Counted from the first letter of the stretch, positions 33,457 through 42,851 are shown. The stretch: DNA of 64,000 nucleotides from Paraflavitalea devenefica (GCF_011759375.1 NZ_JAARML010000002.1:1550001-1614000); one strand, 5' to 3'. Numbers and translations: made by a program. The notes: generated by a model not told the origin, from the letters alone.

Positions 33457-34365
33457 TTACCGGGCGGGTTTCAATACCCACGTTTCAAAGGAGTCTTCAA
33501 CACCGTCACCATCACTGTCCCAGCCTTCCGTGAATTTCAGTCTTTCAGCGGTAAGTTCTTTAATCTGTACATCGTCGTCCTCTTCATCAAAAGGTTCGTT
33601 GTCCCAGGCATACAAAAACCTGTCTGATTGGGTAGAATGCCATTTCCAGTTGGCCATATCGGCTTCTTTTAATTTGCCTCCGGAAAATGTTTGCACCAGG
33701 TAGGTACCATTATTGCTCATCAGGAAAGAAAGACTGTCAACGATATAGGAAATTTCATTGCCGTTTTCATCCAGTATCCATTCTTCTGACCCTATTATGT
33801 CAGCGCCGCTCTCTTCTGTGGTAAGATACCAGGGGCCTTTGCACAGGAGGGCAGTGCGGTTATCGGCAGGAATGGCGGCGGTTTTGTTGGCGGCAATGGT
33901 GATCGTTTTGTTGCCGGCAGCATAGAATAGCTTAAAGTCCATTTTGCCGTCGGTAATTTTGATGCCGGTAAGGTAACCGATACCGGTGAGGACAATAGAG
34001 TCACCTGATTTTGCTTCAAATTTACCGGTATATACTTTTTGATTTTCGTCGTAAATAATATACGTGCTGTCGCTGGTAAATTCAATGAATCCGGGTACGT
34101 CACCGGTGGTGCCTGTGGTTCCATTGGTTTCCACCTGCTGTGGTAAGGGGCGTCCCAGTAAAGACCTTTGGGACTGTCTGCCCTGTTGGCTGATGGCCTT
34201 TCTGCCTAATTGTACATCTGTACCAAATAGCCATTTACCCTGGACATCTTGCTGCAGTTTTTTGGCAGCTTCATTGCCAGGGGGCGGCGTAGTGTCATCA
34301 TCGTTTTTCGAACAGGAAAACAATAAGGTCATTCCTGCCAGCAGGAAAAGTGGGATCTTTTTCAT
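33457..34365 (-). CDS. Lipocalin-like surface lipoprotein
   Basis: 302 aa with signal peptide and lipobox (AGMTLLFSCSKNDDD). Two segments resemble a repeated lipocalin-like pattern: VQGKWLFGTDVQLG...FIEFTSDSTYIIYDE and CKGPWYLTTEESGADII...LSFLMSNNGTYLVQTF. A similar pattern of small Bacteroidota lipoproteins with W-x(n)-F-x(3)-G-x-Y motifs is common, with no known function. Ends in DSDGDGVEDSFETW, an EF-hand-like acidic stretch that may bind calcium. Confidence 0.7.
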   Translation of the reverse strand: MKKIPLFLLAGMTLLFSCSKNDDDTTPPPGNEAAKKLQQDVQGKWLFGTDVQLGRKAISQQGRQSQRSLLGRPLPQQVETNGTTGTTGDVPGFIEFTSDSTYIIYDENQKVYTGKFEAKSGDSIVLTGIGYLTGIKITDGKMDFKLFYAAGNKTITIAANKTAAIPADNRTALLCKGPWYLTTEESGADIIGSEEWILDENGNEISYIVDSLSFLMSNNGTYLVQTFSGGKLKEADMANWKWHSTQSDRFLYAWDNEPFDEEDDDVQIKELTAERLKFTEGWDSDGDGVEDSFETWVLKPAR

Positions 34366-34625
34366 GGTTTAGTTTATTGTGAATATTGGTAAACGGTGAA
34401 AATAACGGCAAGGTGTGCTGCTATGATATAAGAAAAAATGGGTGAGTATACGTGTAGGTTGTTTTTCAAGGGTACCGGTTAATTTCGGCGCAATGTAATA
34501 CAGGGGCTCTGTACTTGCAAGCCGGGCGTGCCGATATACCCAAATACAGGGGCCGGGGCACAACATTTGCCGTAAATCCCGGGTAAGTGGGGTATCTTAG
34601 AATATAATATTAAAACCGTTTCAAT

Positions 34626-35876
34626 ATGTACAAGTTTTGGAACATGCTGACTTATGTTTCCCTCATTGCCATAGCCTGCAATGACAGCAAGCCTAAATTG
34701 GCCAATACCAGTAATGCTGATACTACCCAGGCAGCAGATACGACCGGCGGTAAGCCAGTAGAAACAAAAGCGCCCAATACTAATTATAAACCGGCTTTTG
34801 CGGGGCAAACACGTATCCGTAGTGTAAAGACCCAAACGCCCTATGAAGCCACCATTGTTACGAAGGACCTGGATAAGCCCTGGGGTATTACGTCCTTGCC
34901 TGATGGCAGGTTCCTGATCACCCAAAAAGAAGGAACGATGCGGATCGCTGCTGCCGATGGTAAACTGAGTGCTCCCATCACCGGAATACCTGCTGTTAAT
35001 TCCAGAGGCCAGGGTGGACTGTTGGGACTGACCATTGATCCCTCTTTTGACAAAAACAGGATGGTGTATTGGGCATTTTCTGAGAATGTACAAGGAGGCA
35101 CATTGACCAGTGTGGCTAAAGGTAAATTATCGGCCGACGAGAAGAAGATCGAAAATGCCGCCGTTATTTATCGCGCCACGCCTGCCTATGATGGTGACCT
35201 GCACTATGGCGGCAGGATCTTATTTGACAAACAGGGCAACCTGATGGTGAGTACCGGCGAACGGTCGGATAGGGAAACAAGGCCGCAGGCGCAGTGGCTG
35301 AACTCCGGGCTTGGTAAGGTCATTCGTATTACGACTGATGGCAAACCGGCCAGCGGTAATCCTTTTGCCGGCAACAGTAATGCAAGACCTGAGATATACT
35401 CTTATGGTCATCGCAATGTACAGGGACTGGCCTGGCATCCGGAAACCGGCGATCTGTGGGAAGGAGAATTTGGTCCACGCGGTGGTGATGAGATCAATCT
35501 CATTCGTCCGGGCAAGAATTATGGATGGCCCATTATTACATATGGTATCGAGTATGGCGGGGAGGAAGTGCCTGGTGGTATTACCCAAAAAGAAGGGCTG
35601 GAACAACCTGTTTATTATTGGGACCCGGTCGTATCGCCCAGTGGTATGACGTTCTACAATGGGGATGCAATGCCTGAATGGAAAAACAATTTATTTGTTG
35701 CTGCTTTAAATACGCCCCACCTGGTGAGGCTGGTCATAGAAAATAATAAGGTAACCGGAGAAGAGCGGTTACTGGAAAAAGAACGTGAGCGGTTCCGTGA
35801 TGTAACCGTGGGAAAAGATGGCGCCTTGTATGCCGTGACGGATGGAGGAAGGTTGTATAGGATGGGGAAGAAGTGA
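34626..35876 (+). CDS. PQQ-type soluble sugar dehydrogenase (GSDH family)
   Basis: 416 aa. The N-terminus resembles a lipoprotein signal (LTYVSLIAIACNDSKP) followed by a Thr/Ala-rich linker. The six-bladed GSDH propeller has its usual motifs: LDKPWGITSLPDGRFLITQK, GQGGLLGLTIDPSFDKNRMV, GDLHYGGRILFDKQGNLMVS, YGHRNVQGLAWHPETGDLWE, and GEFGPRGGDEINLIRPGKNY then GWP. The family oxidises aldose sugars with PQQ and calcium, or is a PQQ-independent relative; no PQQ synthesis genes lie nearby. A -7-like TATCTTAG is at 34593-34600. Confidence 0.87.
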   Translation: MYKFWNMLTYVSLIAIACNDSKPKLANTSNADTTQAADTTGGKPVETKAPNTNYKPAFAGQTRIRSVKTQTPYEATIVTKDLDKPWGITSLPDGRFLITQKEGTMRIAAADGKLSAPITGIPAVNSRGQGGLLGLTIDPSFDKNRMVYWAFSENVQGGTLTSVAKGKLSADEKKIENAAVIYRATPAYDGDLHYGGRILFDKQGNLMVSTGERSDRETRPQAQWLNSGLGKVIRITTDGKPASGNPFAGNSNARPEIYSYGHRNVQGLAWHPETGDLWEGEFGPRGGDEINLIRPGKNYGWPIITYGIEYGGEEVPGGITQKEGLEQPVYYWDPVVSPSGMTFYNGDAMPEWKNNLFVAALNTPHLVRLVIENNKVTGEERLLEKERERFRDVTVGKDGALYAVTDGGRLYRMGKK

Positions 35877-36073
35877 TGAGGTCCTTTTTTTTGTCCCAAT
35901 TTGGGTAATAATGTCTTTTTGTTTATCAAAGTTGAGAATGTTTAACGAAGTAGTTAGACATTGTTTGTATTAATGATCAAGATATAGCATATTTGTCATA
36001 CAGGTTGTATAAAGTGTTGATTTTTATAGGTTATTGAGTAGTGGTTCTATGCCGATCAATAAATAATAATTAT

Positions 36074-36081
36074 TATCTTTG
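36074..36081 (+). promoter_or_regulatory. -7 box TATCTTTG of the ART-like module
   Basis: An exact match to TAnnTTTG, 14 bp before the ATG of the small 56-aa gene. No clear -33 TTTG at the ideal spacing was seen. Confidence 0.5.
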
Positions 36082-36095
36082 TAATATCTACTTGT

Positions 36096-36266
36096 ATGAG
36101 CGATAAAGATTTTAATAACTTAATGAAGTTGGCGCAGAAATTAGCCCAGGAAAAGCCTACTAAAGAAGAAGCTCTTCGTTCATTGGTACGTGCTGGTATC
36201 CTGGATGAAAATGGTAATTTCACTCCCCCTTACGCTTCTCTCGAAATCACCCCTCGTCCTCGTTAA
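36096..36266 (+). CDS. Small acidic/helical protein, putative antitoxin-like partner
   Basis: 56 aa, too short for most gene callers. Begins MSDKDFNNLMKLAQKLAQEK, continues PTKEEALRSLVRAGILDENG and NFTPPYASLEITPRPR. A helical N-terminus followed by a short KxGNFTPPY motif recurs in small proteins next to ART-like genes in Bacteroidota, by my recollection. It lies 10 bp upstream of the ART-like fragment in the same direction with one promoter, the toxin-antitoxin layout. Function not proven. Confidence 0.6.
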   Translation: MSDKDFNNLMKLAQKLAQEKPTKEEALRSLVRAGILDENGNFTPPYASLEITPRPR

Positions 36267-36276
36267 AGCTGCCTGA

Positions 36277-36540
36277 ATGTATGATGTTAAGTCCAATCTG
36301 ATCATTGGATTTCATGGGTGTGAGCGTCATGTACGGGACGCGTTGTTGCTGAATCCAGATGATTATAAGATCAGTAAAAAGCCCTTCGATTGGTTAGGAC
36401 ATGGTTTGTATTTCTGGGAGAACAACTATGACCGTGCTTTGCAGTGGGCTACCGAAAAGAAAGAGCGGGGTAAAATACAAGAGCCTTATAAGGCGGGATT
36501 TCCTTACTTTGGCAGCTCTAAAAATATGCTTATTATATGA
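36277..36540 (+). pseudogene. Truncated PARP-like ADP-ribosyltransferase-type protein
   Basis: 87 aa. LIIGFHGCERHVRDALLL and PFDWLGHGLYFWENNYDRAL mirror the PARP pattern of a strand-borne histidine (HG) followed by a GxGxYF tyrosine element. The known longer family (about 180-200 aa, function unknown) continues with a KEPYVIGAVIDLG-like strand. Here that point reads KIQEPYKAGFPYFGSSKNML and stops, so the third catalytic residue region is missing. The TGA overlaps the ATG of the SGNH hydrolase (ATGA), as if a deletion joined the gene to its neighbour. Confidence 0.55.
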
Positions 36541-37214
36541 AGCACCTTGTTTTGGCCGCCCTGGTAAGTTGTATAGTATGTCAGTTTTCCGCAGCACAGC
36601 AAAGTGCAGCCACCGCCAACCCGGATTACAGGCCCGGCGCTTATGCCGTTAAGAGCGCCCAATTCAGGAGTTATCCCAACTCACGCAAAGACATTATTTT
36701 CCTGGGCAATAGTATCACTGCCGGTACCGACTGGGCCGAGCTGTTGGGCAATCCCCATTGCCGCAACCGCGGTATTTCGGGCGATATTACGTATGGCATC
36801 CTTGCACGGCTGGATGAAGTAACAGAAGGCCAGCCTGCCAAGGTATTCCTGTTGATCGGCATCAACGATATCCAGCACAATACACCCGACAGTATTATTA
36901 TTGCCAATTACCGGAAGATCGTACAAACGATCAAGGTAGCCTCGCCCCGCACCAGGATCCATGTACAAACCCTGCTGCCAACGAATAATACTTTTACGCA
37001 GTTCAAGAACCATTACAATAAAGACGAACATATTGCTGCGGTGAATGAAGGGATCAGGAAGATCGCTGCAGAAGAGCAAGTAACCTGTATTGAACTGAAC
37101 AAAGCATTCCAGGACGCAGAAGGGAAACTGGATAAGAAGCTCACGATGGATGGACTGCACCTGAATGCAGAGGGATATAAACTGTGGGCCGGTATCCTGA
37201 AGCCTTATTTGTAA
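36537..37214 (+). CDS. Secreted SGNH/GDSL-family hydrolase
   Basis: 225 aa with a signal peptide (LVLAALVSCIVCQFSAAQQ). The four SGNH blocks are present: IIFLGNSITAGTDW (the block I Ser in GNSIT), NRGISGDITYGIL, LLIGINDIQHN and the catalytic pair in DGLHLNAEGYKLW. The family includes acetyl-xylan esterases and acyl hydrolases; the substrate here is unknown. Its start codon overlaps the stop of the truncated ART-like gene. Confidence 0.88.
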   Translation: MKHLVLAALVSCIVCQFSAAQQSAATANPDYRPGAYAVKSAQFRSYPNSRKDIIFLGNSITAGTDWAELLGNPHCRNRGISGDITYGILARLDEVTEGQPAKVFLLIGINDIQHNTPDSIIIANYRKIVQTIKVASPRTRIHVQTLLPTNNTFTQFKNHYNKDEHIAAVNEGIRKIAAEEQVTCIELNKAFQDAEGKLDKKLTMDGLHLNAEGYKLWAGILKPYL

Positions 37215-37277
37215 CCGTAAAGCCAGGCACAAATAAAGTAGCGCAGGAGGGGCTACCCTGCGTTTGTTAATAGCGAT

Positions 37278-39629
37278 CTATTTTAGTTGTATCTCCATCC
37301 TGCTACCTCTATAACTTACTTTTTGTTGAGTTCCGGAAGGAAGCAATACAATATTGAAATCCTTTTGCAGGGTTTTCTGCTTTCCGGTTGCTGGTTCAAT
37401 GGTCAGTTTCTTATTGCTGTTGTTGTAGGTGATGCGCATGCGGGTGGATTTCCCTTTCAGGTAATCCTGGCTGATGCCATCATCATCGTACAGCGTGAAA
37501 TCGCCGTTGGCGCCGCTGTATACCCTGAGCGTGGTGGGTTCCGCTACTTTTTGTGACGTGTACTGGCGGATGGGATCAACGGGAATGATGGCGCCGGCAC
37601 GCACATAGATCGGCATGATGGAAAGATCTACAGTACGTGTAACGGATTGTCTGCCGGTATGCTTTTCCCCCGTCCACCAGTCGTACCAGTCGCCTGTGGG
37701 CAGGTAGACTGTGCGGGATGTAGCGCCCTTCTCAAAAACGGGCGCAATGAGCAGGTCGCGCCCCCATAGATATTGACTGCCCATATTACGAACCTGCGCA
37801 TCATCGGGATAATGCAACCACATGGCCCGCATGAGCGGCATGCCTGTATTACGGGCTTCCCATGCCAGGGTATAGGTGTAGGGGAGCAACTGGTAGCGTA
37901 GCTCTGTATATTTCCTGGTGACCGGTTCTATAGCCGGGTTATTCATTTCCGATTGTTTGATGTTGCGGGGATCATCAGCGGCTACAGTAGTATTCCGGTT
38001 GTTGTTCTCCCGCGGGCCCATATCGCTCAGACCAAAACCCCAGGGCAGGGCGGTAAACCATGTTCTGCCATGTGAACGGAAAGAGCCGCAGAAAGCGCCA
38101 AACTGGTACCAGCGGGCATAAAGCTCTCCGGTCTTTTCGGCATTGGGATAGAAGCCGCCAATATCGGAACCCCAGAAGGGGCCAATGCTCAGGGAATAAT
38201 TGATGCCTACTGCTATCTGTCCTTCCAGTGTTTTCCAGGAAGATTCTGTATCACCGCTCCATACCCAGCCGCCCCATTGAGCAATACCAGGATACCCATT
38301 GCGTTGCAGGCTCCAGGGCCTGACATTGGGTTGGGTGGAAAGATGTCCCTGGTAATACAATTGATGTCTTTTGATCCGTTCAAAAAGATTGAACCAATCG
38401 CCCTCATCGGGCCAGAATGCATCTACTCCCTTATTCACCAGTTCTACATGCTGCTGCCAGTAATGGTGGATATGCGAAGCATCCATGGGTTCTCCCGGCC
38501 GCGCTGGAATAGTTCCCTGCAGGGTAGGGAGTTGATCGCGGTCCCAGGGCACCATGTGCAGCACCACTTTTACATTACGTTTGTGCATATCGGATAATAC
38601 GGCAGCGGGATCGTGTTTGAATACTTCGGGGTTGAAATCAAAAGAAGGCTGCAAAGTGTTCCAACCCCGGGGTGTGAAGCCGGTACCTAAGTAGATAACG
38701 GCATCCAGCGGTATCTTTTTGGAACGGAAGCTGTCAATGATGCCCATCATCTGTGTATCATTGTCGAGGGTACGGTGCGATTGCATATAACCAAGCGCCC
38801 ATTTGGGTGGCATGGCCGCAGGGCCGGTGAGTAGAGAAAAGTCTTTCATGAATGCGGCGGGATCGTGTGCATCAAAAACAATGACATCGTACAGGCCCGG
38901 TACTATTTTATCAATGGGCGGTTTTCCTTTACCCTGGCTGAGGCCCTGGTTCTTTTCGGTTTGCGGTCCGGCGGCGCCGGCAGGCGGTTGCCAGGGTATG
39001 CAATAACCTTTGTCCTTTTGTGCCATATCTACCTGTACCCAGGGCGTAACTACAAACAAACCCCATCCTTTGGTGCCTGCCAGCAAGGCTACGGGATTGC
39101 GGGAGCCATAGGCATCACTTTGCCAGCGTGGTTCCATGGTATGCATCCGGCCACGGCGGTCAAACTCAATAGGAAGGGCGCGCCAGTTGACCCCGCGTTC
39201 CGGTTTCGGGCCGCCTTCTCCCAGGCCCAGTATAGGCTGATCATCCATATCGAACGATAGTTTGCCATCATCCCCGAAAATCAGTTGCTGGATGGCCTGT
39301 CCCTTTGCATTGGTCACTATTATGGTAAGCGGGGAGGGGCGCACTTCTACCTGCAGGTTGCCTACTTTTTTCTTCACGGGGGAGGTTAGCGTACGGAGAC
39401 TGATAGTTGCCGCCCCATATTTCCGTTCGGCCAGCGCAGGTGTGAAAGGGAAATCTTCCTGAAAGCTCAACGGTTTTAAAGTAATTCGGATGCTGTTGGC
39501 GCCTGCTGCGCGGATATCCAATTGGGCTGGTTGCCCATTAGTAGTAATCTGCTGCGCGTGGATGGTTCCGGCAACTGCCAGGAGCAGCACCCATGATAAA
39601 AGCATACGGGAGAAGGTCTGGTAAAGCAT
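37278..39629 (-). CDS. Glycoside hydrolase family 31 (alpha-glucosidase/xylosidase type)
   Basis: 783 aa from MLYQTFSRMLLSWVLLL (39629), giving a proper signal peptide. GH31 landmarks: N-terminal beta-sandwich, then KWALGYMQSHRT, the nucleophile region VDAFWPDEGDWF, the acid/base region WVWSGDTESSWKTL, the GPFWGSDIGGFY loop and a DUF5110-type C-terminus (YDDDGISQDYLKGKSTRMRI). Acts in the periplasm or at the surface. The WPDEGD variant of the usual WxDMNE nucleophile site occurs in a Bacteroidota subgroup. Substrate not predictable. Convergent with the SGNH gene. Confidence 0.9.
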   Translation of the reverse strand: MLYQTFSRMLLSWVLLLAVAGTIHAQQITTNGQPAQLDIRAAGANSIRITLKPLSFQEDFPFTPALAERKYGAATISLRTLTSPVKKKVGNLQVEVRPSPLTIIVTNAKGQAIQQLIFGDDGKLSFDMDDQPILGLGEGGPKPERGVNWRALPIEFDRRGRMHTMEPRWQSDAYGSRNPVALLAGTKGWGLFVVTPWVQVDMAQKDKGYCIPWQPPAGAAGPQTEKNQGLSQGKGKPPIDKIVPGLYDVIVFDAHDPAAFMKDFSLLTGPAAMPPKWALGYMQSHRTLDNDTQMMGIIDSFRSKKIPLDAVIYLGTGFTPRGWNTLQPSFDFNPEVFKHDPAAVLSDMHKRNVKVVLHMVPWDRDQLPTLQGTIPARPGEPMDASHIHHYWQQHVELVNKGVDAFWPDEGDWFNLFERIKRHQLYYQGHLSTQPNVRPWSLQRNGYPGIAQWGGWVWSGDTESSWKTLEGQIAVGINYSLSIGPFWGSDIGGFYPNAEKTGELYARWYQFGAFCGSFRSHGRTWFTALPWGFGLSDMGPRENNNRNTTVAADDPRNIKQSEMNNPAIEPVTRKYTELRYQLLPYTYTLAWEARNTGMPLMRAMWLHYPDDAQVRNMGSQYLWGRDLLIAPVFEKGATSRTVYLPTGDWYDWWTGEKHTGRQSVTRTVDLSIMPIYVRAGAIIPVDPIRQYTSQKVAEPTTLRVYSGANGDFTLYDDDGISQDYLKGKSTRMRITYNNSNKKLTIEPATGKQKTLQKDFNIVLLPSGTQQKVSYRGSRMEIQLK

Positions 39630-39780
39630 CGTTGTAAAGATTGACCACGATGATATCCATGTTTTAGGAACTGGCAATGCTTTTTTGAAAGTGGTTAAAA
39701 TTTGTCAACCCGGGGCTAAAGCCGGTAATTTTCCGTAATTTTTATCAGCATTTAAAAACACCACGTAAACCTTCCGCTTA

Positions 39781-41280
39781 ATGAAAAAGAACCATATTAC
39801 CCGCCGCCAGTTTATTGATGCCACTACCAAAGCTTCATTGGCCTTCACCATCGTGCCCCGCCATGTACTGGGCGGCCCCGGTTATATTGCTCCCAGCGAC
39901 AAGCTGACCCTGGCCTATATTGGCTGCGGCACGCAGGGACTGCGTGAAATGTGTGATCTCATCACCCGCCCGGAAATAGAGATTGTGTCCGTATGCGATC
40001 CCAATAAGCTAAGCACGAATTATATTGACTGGTCGCCCAATGGTATCCGCGACGGTATCCGCAAGGTGCTGAACGATCCCAACTGGGGTGCTGCCTATGA
40101 GGGCATTCCCGGCGGCCGTGATATAGGCAAAGAACTGCTGAATAGATACTACTCCAAAAGTATATACAGCTACAAAGGCTGTACAGCTTATGCAGATTTC
40201 CGGGAACTGCTGGAAAAAGAAAAGGATATTGATGCCGTGAAGATCATGACGCCCGACCATTTGCATGCAGCCGTTTCCATAGCAGCGATGAAGAAAGGGA
40301 AACATGTAGTGATCCATAAGCCGCTGGCCAACCGCATGCATGAAGCGAAGCTGGTGATTGACACGGCCCGTCAAACAGGCGTGAGCACACACTTACTGGC
40401 CTGGAGCAAACGCCCGGGAACAGAACTGGTAAAACAATGGATTGCGGAAGGGCATATCGGCCAACTGAAGTCTATTCACAACTGGTCTAACCGCCCGGTA
40501 TGGCCGCAATGGACAACCAACCCTACCGATACACCACCTGTGCCCGAAGGTTTTGACTGGTCATTGTGGCTGGGCCCTGTTCCCGACCGGCCTTACCATC
40601 CCAACTATACGCACAATGTTTTCCGTGGCTGGTACGACTTTGGCGCCGGCAGCATTGCTGATATGGGGCATTACAGTTTATGGCCTTTGTTTCTCACGCT
40701 GGGTATTACTACAGCTCCCGATTCTGCTGAAGCTTATGGCACCACTACTAGTGCTATAGACAATCATGTATGTCGTGGTGTACAGAATGATGTGGCATTC
40801 CCTTATTCCAGTATTGTACGTTTCAAGTTTCCCCATCAGGCTACGTTGCCGCCTTTTGAGCTCTTCTGGTACGATGGCGGCATGCGTCCTAATACACCCG
40901 ATGAATTAGGCAATGCTTCGCTGGAGCGGGAAGGGATGCTATTTGTGGGTGATAAAGGGTGCATTATGGCCGGGTTCCGCTGTGAGAATCCGAGGCTGTT
41001 GCCGCAAAGTAAAATGGATAGTGTGATGAAGGGAAAACCGCTTCCCCAGGAAGTGTACGATAGCAGTGATCAATATTGGATAGATGCGTTCAGGAATAAA
41101 ACCCAGTCGCCCGGCAGCTTTTTACTGGCAGGCCCTGTAACGGAAACCATCCTGCTGGGAGGTGTGGCGCTGCGGGCTAAGAAAAAGTTGCTGTACAATG
41201 CCCGTGATATGAAGATCACCAATGACGAGGCGGCCAATAAATATTTCTACCGGGAATACCGGAAGGGGTGGGAGTTGTAG
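39781..41280 (+). CDS. Secreted Gfo/Idh/MocA-family oxidoreductase
   Basis: 499 aa. Twin-arginine-like signal (RRQFIDATTKASLAFTIVP). The Rossmann loop TLAYIGCGTQGLRE follows, then the catalytic lysine in HVVIHKPLANRMHEAK (EKP in most family members), the substrate domain with GSIADMGHYSLWPLF and a C-terminal RAKKKLLYNARDMKI. Exported family members in Bacteroidota act on sugars or 3-keto-sugars with tightly bound NAD. The DUF1080 gene two genes downstream supports a keto-sugar role, by inference. Confidence 0.85.
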   Translation: MKKNHITRRQFIDATTKASLAFTIVPRHVLGGPGYIAPSDKLTLAYIGCGTQGLREMCDLITRPEIEIVSVCDPNKLSTNYIDWSPNGIRDGIRKVLNDPNWGAAYEGIPGGRDIGKELLNRYYSKSIYSYKGCTAYADFRELLEKEKDIDAVKIMTPDHLHAAVSIAAMKKGKHVVIHKPLANRMHEAKLVIDTARQTGVSTHLLAWSKRPGTELVKQWIAEGHIGQLKSIHNWSNRPVWPQWTTNPTDTPPVPEGFDWSLWLGPVPDRPYHPNYTHNVFRGWYDFGAGSIADMGHYSLWPLFLTLGITTAPDSAEAYGTTTSAIDNHVCRGVQNDVAFPYSSIVRFKFPHQATLPPFELFWYDGGMRPNTPDELGNASLEREGMLFVGDKGCIMAGFRCENPRLLPQSKMDSVMKGKPLPQEVYDSSDQYWIDAFRNKTQSPGSFLLAGPVTETILLGGVALRAKKKLLYNARDMKITNDEAANKYFYREYRKGWEL

Positions 41281-41354
41281 GGTGTTGCTGGTGGTTAATA
41301 AAAGGATAAACTATTGTAACTTTTTGGGGTATTCCCTTACTACCTTAGTTATCT

Positions 41355-42332
41355 ATGAGAAAAAAGATCATCATCCCCGTTTTACTCACGGTTATCCTTG
41401 GCGCTGCTGGATTCATTAAGCAGTCCTCACAACAAATTCAATCCTCTCCTATACCTGCTGCCGCCACCTTCAAATGGGCAGGCGCCTGGCAGCCCACCCG
41501 GAAAAGCGCCGGCGATGGTGTTGTCAAATTAGATACCAAGATCGGTGCCTTCATCACACTGCCTGATGCAGCAGCGCTGGCTCATGTTATTTTCAATGTA
41601 CAGAACAAGTTCCCGGCTTCCGCTCCCTGGGCTACCTGGGCGGTGGGCGATCTGTCGAAGGCTACGCCGTCTTATGCCGGCGTGCCGGTTGAAACACATG
41701 AAGCCTGGCTCACTTATATGGACCGGCTGGGTGTACAAGTATTTCTGGAGATATTTCCCTTTAAGGCCAATGCCAAAAAGGGAACTACGGCTACAGATAT
41801 CCCTGCCATGATTGATACCTGGCTGAACAAATTCAAACACCACTCCTGTGTAGCAGGACTGGGTGTTGAACTGGAATACTTTGGTAAGGCCACCGATTCT
41901 GCCACGGCTGTCTGGGATGCACGGGTAAAATCGCACAAGTCTGCTTACCGTTTATTCCTCCGGCATTATAATCCGGATTACATGCCACCCACTTACCGTG
42001 GTAAGGGCGACCTGATCTTTATTAATGATGCATCGGAAGGAACCATTGAAGAATTGAACAAAGGTTTTGCCGACTGGGCCAACCGTTTCGCACCTACTGC
42101 CTGCGCCTTTCAATTGGGATACCCGGCCGATGAAGATGGCATGAACGGAAGTTCTGATCTTGGTTGGTGGAAACTGAAAGACCCGGTGAAGGATTGGGGG
42201 CAGTCTATCTTACCATTGATAAAAGACCCCAAACAGGAACTGGGCTATATCTGGGTCACTGCCCAATCGGGCAAAACGTATCATGCGAAGTGGGATTTGA
42301 CGAAGGGGGCGAGGTTGCCCCGGCTTAAGTAA
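41355..42332 (+). CDS. Secreted protein of unknown function
   Basis: 325 aa with a signal peptide (IIIPVLLTVILGAAGFIK). The mature part holds VFLEIFPFKANAKKGTTATD and VAGLGVELEYFGKATDSATA, a pattern like the barrel strands of TIM-barrel glycosidases with an E-x-E pair, then GYPADEDGMNGSSDLGWWKL and a C-terminal GYIWVTAQSGKTYHAKW. The family is not recognised. It lies between an oxidoreductase and a DUF1080 gene, on the same strand. Confidence 0.65.
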   Translation: MRKKIIIPVLLTVILGAAGFIKQSSQQIQSSPIPAAATFKWAGAWQPTRKSAGDGVVKLDTKIGAFITLPDAAALAHVIFNVQNKFPASAPWATWAVGDLSKATPSYAGVPVETHEAWLTYMDRLGVQVFLEIFPFKANAKKGTTATDIPAMIDTWLNKFKHHSCVAGLGVELEYFGKATDSATAVWDARVKSHKSAYRLFLRHYNPDYMPPTYRGKGDLIFINDASEGTIEELNKGFADWANRFAPTACAFQLGYPADEDGMNGSSDLGWWKLKDPVKDWGQSILPLIKDPKQELGYIWVTAQSGKTYHAKWDLTKGARLPRLK

Positions 42333-42452
42333 TAAGAGACAACTGGAGTCATGCTGGTGGCCGTCCTAAGGTGGCGCTGACTGGTTATCGAGCCATATAT
42401 ACTTGGGGGCAGTCCCCTATGACTCTCCTGGCAATCTGATAGCAATCCCCCG

Positions 42453-42513
42453 GTAAAGGCAAAGGAAAAGTAAAGGAGAAGTAAGCCAGAAGTAAAGGAG
42501 AAGTAAGGCGGAA
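42453..42513. repeat. Purine-rich 11-bp tandem repeat (GTAAAGGAGAA)
   Basis: A diverged leading unit (gtaaaggcaaa then ggaaaa) is followed by four exact-length 11-mers at 42470-42513: gtaaaggagaa, gtaagccagaa, gtaaaggagaa, gtaaggcggaa. Confidence 0.78.
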
Positions 42514-42800
42514 TGGGTCAAATGCAGGCGGGACGCGGGTTTATATTGTTTTGGATCGGCAGATCCAGTCCTGGCAAGGGTTTGATCGAAATGAGGATGT
42601 AAAAAGTAATACGCCTGTCCATATAATAAACGGGTAAATCCGTGTTCGTACAATTTACCCAAAAAGCCTGCCGGAGCCAAAAAATACCTTCAAAATCTCC
42701 TCAAAATTTGCTGTAAGAGCACCCTGCCACAGCAGCGCAAAATCCCATTGCTGTGGAGTTATCTTTCAATGTCGTTGAATTAAGGGAAATGTCAGAGTTT

Positions 42801-42817
42801 GCCCCGCTCTGCGGGGC
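42801..42817. repeat. GC hairpin GCCCCGC-TCT-GCGGGGC
   Basis: A perfect 7-bp stem and 3-nt loop lying between the candidate -33 and -7 elements upstream of the DUF1080 gene. Confidence 0.65.
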
Positions 42818-42851
42818 AGTTTGTATATTTACCCTCTTATAATGAACTACT

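Larger units (their letters stand above)
42333..42851. other. 519-bp gene-free stretch with 11-bp repeats and a GC hairpin
   Basis: Contains the purine-rich 11-bp array at 42453-42513 and the hairpin at 42801-42817. Near the right end TTTG (42798-42801) and TATATTTA (42824-42831) flank the hairpin at 22-bp spacing, close to a promoter for the DUF1080 gene. No coding capacity was seen. Confidence 0.55.

Noticed and set aside
34479-35093. 204-aa minus-strand frame
   Set aside because: It lies opposite the clear GSDH propeller gene and its sequence has no family features; a shadow of GC-rich third positions.
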